Source of the DNA: Pectinophora gossypiella | Lineage: Eukaryota > Arthropoda > Insecta > Lepidoptera > Gelechiidae | Direction: 5' to 3' | DNA: 64,000 nt | Assembly: GCF_024362695.1 (NCBI RefSeq) | Contig: NC_065419.1 | Location: 12,214,678-12,278,677 of the forward strand | Part shown: piece by piece, positions 61,001 through 64,000 of the stretch | Position numbering within the stretch: position 1 is the stretch's first letter | Layout: each line of letters starts with the position of its first letter | Notes under the pieces: model-generated | Seen by the model: only the letters and a program-made list of their open reading frames with translations | What the model was told of the DNA's origin: nothing | Databases searched by the model: none | Program-made: the position numbers and the translations under genes

Positions 61001-63411
61001 GACTCGGATTTCTCTCGCATCACCGCGTGATGAGGAATAAAATAAGAAACTGGTGGCTTGAATAGACTGGATTCGGACATGTGTCCTAAGTCTTCATATT
61101 CCTTCATAAAGTCGGAATACATAGACTTTAACTGGGCATGGCGTTCAAAACGCTTTTCTAGATTGAGAAATCGCTTCTTAGCGACACTGTAAGAGTCTCC
61201 GAGACAGTCGGGAGTGGTTACTAGTGGTAATCGAACAGAGAACCTACCATTTTCTAAACGGGTGGTGTGTGTCATGAAATGTGTCTCGCATGGGTTCCCT
61301 GCATCGACTCCCGCCTCCGAAGCCTTCTGCGACGTCGGAAGCTCCTCTAGCTCCCAGAACCTGCTCAGTTTGGTGTGCAGACTCTCCAGTGCTGAAAAAT
61401 TACATTGAATACTTGTGTTAGAATTGTCCACTTGTAAATTACTTGTTTGTTTGTCACGTATATGACCTGCTAAGAACCAGCCTAACTTGGACTCTCGCAG
61501 AGTGGGTAAATTAGCACCCAACGACTGCTGTCGTGGGCCTATAAGATCCCAAAATAGATCCGCGCCTATAAGCATGTCCACCTTGCTTGGGACATTGAAA
61601 CTGGGATCAGCTAAGCTGATGTTACTAGGGAAGCTAAATTGTTTCATGTTTATAGGGCGCCTAGGTAATGTGGCTGTGATCTCAGGCAATACGAGACATG
61701 ACAATGTGACACTAAATGGATTGCATCTAGACTTGACAGTAACAGTGCCCCTCTCCGGAGCAAAGTTAAGAGAAGAGTTACCAATACCTACTATAGTAGT
61801 GGCATCTAGCACTTGTGTATCTAGTTGAAGCCGTTGCTTCAAATCACTTGTAATAAATGAAGACATGCTTCCGCAGTCTAACAGTACCTTTACTGTTTCC
61901 ACTTGATTATTATCTGGATTGACAATGTCCACTAGTGCTGTAGAAAGAACAACCTGGCTAGTGGAAGTGACAGACATAGAAATAGAACTTGTACTTGTAT
62001 CACTTGTGACTGAATTGGGAGTGCTTGTACTTGTGGTACTTGTAGGGATGACATTGTCAATACTAGGAGTGGCTGTGATGGTCTGTGTGTGTGGCTTATG
62101 AAGCATTGTGTTGTGACGTGCATTGCAAATACGACAGCTACTTAACCTGCAAGCGCCTGCAATATGGCCGCTCCGCAGACAGTTCAGACAGAGCTTCAGT
62201 GAACTAGCCTTTTGTATCCGCTCCTCGATGCTCATGGACAGGAACGCTGGACAGTCATATATTCTATGCTTGCCCTTGCAGACGAAACAATGCAGACTTC
62301 GATTGACTTGTTCGAAATTTACTGGATTAGCTGAAATGACATTCACAGATTTGTTAGCCCTTTGATACTTGTTATGTGTATTATTGTTGCCACTCGAGAC
62401 TTGTTTATCTTGTTTAGATCTTTGTACTGACTCTAGAACGTCTGCTCGACCCTTAAGGAACTTGAAGAAATCATCAAGAGACGGCATTTCCTTACTAGAA
62501 CTTGACCTATGCTCTTCCCATTTCAAACTTGTAATATTATCTAGTTTAGAGGACATAATATGGATGATTAATGTGTCCCACTGATCTGTGGGCTGCCCAA
62601 GGTTATTTAAAGCACGTAAATTTTTAGTTACGTGGTCCACTAGAAACCTGAGTGACTTGTCAGATTCGCGTGAGATAGGATCAATTTTTAACAATGAATT
62701 TAAGTGATTGGTTGTCAATTGGCGTTTGTTGTTATATCGCTCGCAAAGTAAGTCCCATGCTTCACTATAATTCTTATCAGAAACTTCTAGATTTGAAATG
62801 ACACGCGCAGCTTCCCCTTGCAGATACGAGCATAAGTAATGAAACTTGTTGATCGGTTTAATTCGCGTATTGTTATGAATTAACGACTCGAATGTGTCAC
62901 GAAATTCAAGCCATTTGAAATACGTACCGTCAAAGTTTGAGATTTGAATGACTGGAAGGCGGAAACCAAGATCTTGCTGACCTCCGCAGCTATGAGCGCA
63001 TTGTGAATCATTGGGAGTGTATGTTGCACTCTCACGCTCTGCCTGTCCACTCGTTTCGGCAAGGGAAATTGTGCCTAACTTGACCTTAGCGAATGCTATG
63101 TTGCTATGAAAACTGTCCTCTATTTCCTCACGTTCTTGCAACTCGTCATCCAAATTATCCTCGTTATAGACTTCAATACGTGATTGTAAGTCGTCAAAAC
63201 TATCAAACATCACAGTAAACTTCTCGAGCTTCGTGCATAACTGGCTGCGATCCTGAACTGATAGGTCTCCAGCCGGTAAAGAATTTAAATACTTGCTAAA
63301 CTTCGTAATTCTGCCCTTTACAGAGCGACGCTTCACTGTTAACTCGTTTAACTCTTTGTTTACTTCGACACTCATGATTATAAAATTGTAATAACTAGCT
63401 ACAAATATCAC
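58063..63411 (-). CDS. BEL/Pao Gag-Pol polyprotein, uninterrupted, 1782 aa
   Basis: The retrotransposon polyprotein runs copying and integration. Order by approximate residue: N-terminal helical Gag-like part (13-130), DUF1759 region (150-320), zinc knuckles (CFVCKGKHRIYDC and CLNCLRSGHIAGAC, 374-440), aspartic protease with VLLDCGSMSSF (about 510), reverse transcriptase with FYVDDLITG (about 927), RNase-H-like Pao region with HAFSDASQAAYG (about 1103), integrase zinc finger (HHRLLH...CIKCRR, 1400-1440), integrase core with VDFAGPF (about 1477) and CDNGRNF (about 1543), and a C-terminal DUF5641 region (LRPGDLVLIKEDN). The second Met (residue 13) is the likelier start. No stop or frameshift is present, so the copy is young and may be competent. 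It is described only as a genomic transposon. Confidence 0.95.
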   Translation of the reverse strand: MIFVASYYNFIIMSVEVNKELNELTVKRRSVKGRITKFSKYLNSLPAGDLSVQDRSQLCTKLEKFTVMFDSFDDLQSRIEVYNEDNLDDELQEREEIEDSFHSNIAFAKVKLGTISLAETSGQAERESATYTPNDSQCAHSCGGQQDLGFRLPVIQISNFDGTYFKWLEFRDTFESLIHNNTRIKPINKFHYLCSYLQGEAARVISNLEVSDKNYSEAWDLLCERYNNKRQLTTNHLNSLLKIDPISRESDKSLRFLVDHVTKNLRALNNLGQPTDQWDTLIIHIMSSKLDNITSLKWEEHRSSSSKEMPSLDDFFKFLKGRADVLESVQRSKQDKQVSSGNNNTHNKYQRANKSVNVISANPVNFEQVNRSLHCFVCKGKHRIYDCPAFLSMSIEERIQKASSLKLCLNCLRSGHIAGACRLSSCRICNARHNTMLHKPHTQTITATPSIDNVIPTSTTSTSTPNSVTSDTSTSSISMSVTSTSQVVLSTALVDIVNPDNNQVETVKVLLDCGSMSSFITSDLKQRLQLDTQVLDATTIVGIGNSSLNFAPERGTVTVKSRCNPFSVTLSCLVLPEITATLPRRPINMKQFSFPSNISLADPSFNVPSKVDMLIGADLFWDLIGPRQQSLGANLPTLRESKLGWFLAGHIRDKQTSNLQVDNSNTSIQCNFSALESLHTKLSRFWELEELPTSQKASEAGVDAGNPCETHFMTHTTRLENGRFSVRLPLVTTPDCLGDSYSVAKKRFLNLEKRFERHAQLKSMYSDFMKEYEDLGHMSESSLFKPPVSYFIPHHAVMREKSESTKLRVVYDASCRTSSGFSINDLQMIGPNIQDSLFNILVRFREYNYVMTGDIEKMYRQVQVDDCDRDLQLILWRSDPSSPLKTYRLNTVTYGFASASYLSTRCIWQLGEESYDPLIKTILQNDFYVDDLITGAQTEQELLYIQDSVVRALSSGCFNLRKFRSNSRGVLQNTLASSHDNLTLSQTYDTLGLNWNPDTDTLQFPMSVQGRESNVTTKRSILSQTFQIFDPLGLLSLCTIKPKILMQRLWASKIEWDSVVPSDIQRSWKRFIDNLSFISHITIPRNVIRDLPVSVELHAFSDASQAAYGACIYVKSIDQAGNTSILLYCAKARVAPSKAALTIPRLELCGALLAARLLCAVKSALRRQISKSYLWTDSSVVLGWIATEPSRLKVWVSNRVRQVQEMTSTSSWRYVPTAHNPADLASRGVDPHQVQDSTLWWQGPSFLSRPESEWPTLYSHKCDNLPELKVHTTLVTDSIKASIDISRYSKLQFLQRVIAYIYRFIHNCKNPHDKHTGSLTVDELEGAFTCLVRMSQQDSFPHELQTLQRQDNLKLKSSIVSLNPFLDSQGLLRVGGRLCNSQYEYEKKHPVLLHAKHHLTKLLFTQEHHRLLHAGPQLLLASIRERIWPLGGRELARRTARSCIKCRRISAQPLHNIMGNLPAQRITPDYPFSTVAVDFAGPFMITDRKGRGCKITKAYLCLFICFRSKCVHLEAVSELSRDAFMLTLRRFIARRGKPNDIFCDNGRNFVATARELGTFLSNNSDLIAHDASTHNINFHFSPAYAPNFNGLAEAGIKSAKFHLKRILGNSHLTFEEMSTLFAQVESILNSRPLCPLSSSPNDYTPLTPGHFLIGRPLMSLLSPSLEDENASRLNRYQRIEQAREHFWRRWQSEYISELQQRLKWRIRCRDLRPGDLVLIKEDNTSPLQWRLGRVQQLFPGADGIPRVADVATARGIVRRALSKICLLKADASNGGDDVSAVR

Positions 63412-64000
63412 CTTTTAACTTCACTACACGTTATGCACAAAACTCTGTAGAAAATCACTGTAATTTCAATAATATTTCACTCGAAAATACGAAACGAACT
63501 ATCGTTTACTAGAACTAGAAGAAAAAATAAGGTAATGACAAAATGGCCGCCGGCGTGGACGCCGGTATATCTAGACTCGTCACACTCGTGGGGTTAGCTA
63601 TAGTTTCCTTTCACTCACTCTTACTATATCATTCGATTGTTCGTTCGTTCACTCGCTCGCTAGACTTGAAAATGGAAGTCAATTGAATTATTCAATTATA
63701 AAACCTCGATTGTTTTATGACACTTGTGTAGCTTGAAAATAATTATTTGGATTATTTGGAATCCCTACGTAGTTTAAACTCGTAAAAACTTACGTAAAAC
63801 TTGAACTTGTATGACAATCCTTATCAGAAAAGCGAATGTACGCACCTAATTTCACTAGACTTGCCTAGGATCACGTACTTAACTAGACTTGTAATAAGGA
63901 TGCACTAGAACTAGACTTGTGATTAATTAATAATTACCTAGATAGGCATATAAGCACTTGTATTGCATACTCGACAATAACAAGAGAAACTAGACTTGAA
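63412..64000 (-). other. Leader region of the BEL/Pao element with a recurring 9-mer
   Basis: CTAGACTTG occurs at 63660, 63855, 63883, 63911 and 63990, with the variant CTAGACTCG at 63571; that is CAAGTCTAG on the element strand. No LTR or primer-binding site was recognised. Confidence 0.55.

Larger units (their letters stand above)
57800..64000 (-). mobile_element. BEL/Pao LTR retrotransposon, 5' end beyond the window
   Basis: It consists of a long uninterrupted Gag-Pol frame (63411-58063), a 3' LTR to its left and a leader to its right. The 5' LTR is not in the window because the 3' LTR sequence does not recur before 64000. It is inserted antisense in the last visible intron of PP2A-C. Confidence 0.9.

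Noticed and set aside
61919..62101. Frames antisense to the retrotransposon (for example the Val/Leu-rich one)
   Set aside because: Shadows of the Ser/Thr-rich linker of the BEL/Pao frame.
54212..64000. Last PP2A-C exon
   Set aside because: Searched by eye for the expected CGNQAAIMELDD...DYFL coding on the plus strand; nothing fits, so it must lie beyond the window.

Overview
The window is nuclear DNA of an insect, most probably a moth or butterfly. The four recognisable host genes (SCAR/WAVE, diphosphomevalonate decarboxylase, RACK1, PP2A catalytic subunit) are animal genes with spliceosomal introns. The DNA between and inside them is packed with tRNA-derived SINEs, MITEs, Tc1 and BEL/Pao elements of the kind common in Lepidoptera. 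The order-level call is inference; no mitochondrial or rRNA marker is present. Layout: 1-10618 holds the minus-strand SCAR gene, with nine coding exons ending at a TGA at 694-696. The same frame stays open for another 231 codons to the window edge. A palindrome-ended element of about 1.4 kb with an assembly gap sits in the last SCAR intron. The ATG exon is preceded by a splice acceptor, so a leader exon must lie further right; a candidate is at 27775-27848. The 10.6-27.8 kb stretch is then SCAR intron or intergenic DNA and holds a palindromic Tc1 derivative (13828-15491), an intact Tc1 element with a 343-residue transposase (23391-25019), LINE tails, SINEs and MITEs. Next come intronless MVD (28513-29682, plus) and, convergent with it, RACK1 (30073-31876, minus, five exons). 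Divergent from RACK1 is PP2A-C (mts), plus strand, exons at 33103, 42916, 51883 and 54026; its last exon is beyond the window. PP2A introns of 9.7, 8.8, 1.8 and more than 9.8 kb are filled with nested repeats, ending with a BEL/Pao retrotransposon on the minus strand (about 57.8 kb to beyond 64 kb) whose 1782-codon frame is uninterrupted. Gene relationships: the host genes are housekeeping genes with no operon-like logic. SCAR drives Arp2/3 actin branching, MVD makes isopentenyl diphosphate (in insects mainly for juvenile hormone and prenylation), RACK1 is a ribosome-bound scaffold, and PP2A-C is a phosphatase. The observation I rate highest is the long coding-like frame directly after the SCAR TGA (context TGA-C), which points to stop-codon readthrough or a hidden splice variant extending SCAR past its acidic tail. 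The second is a SINE whose promoter head fuses a tRNA A-box part to a 5S rRNA part.
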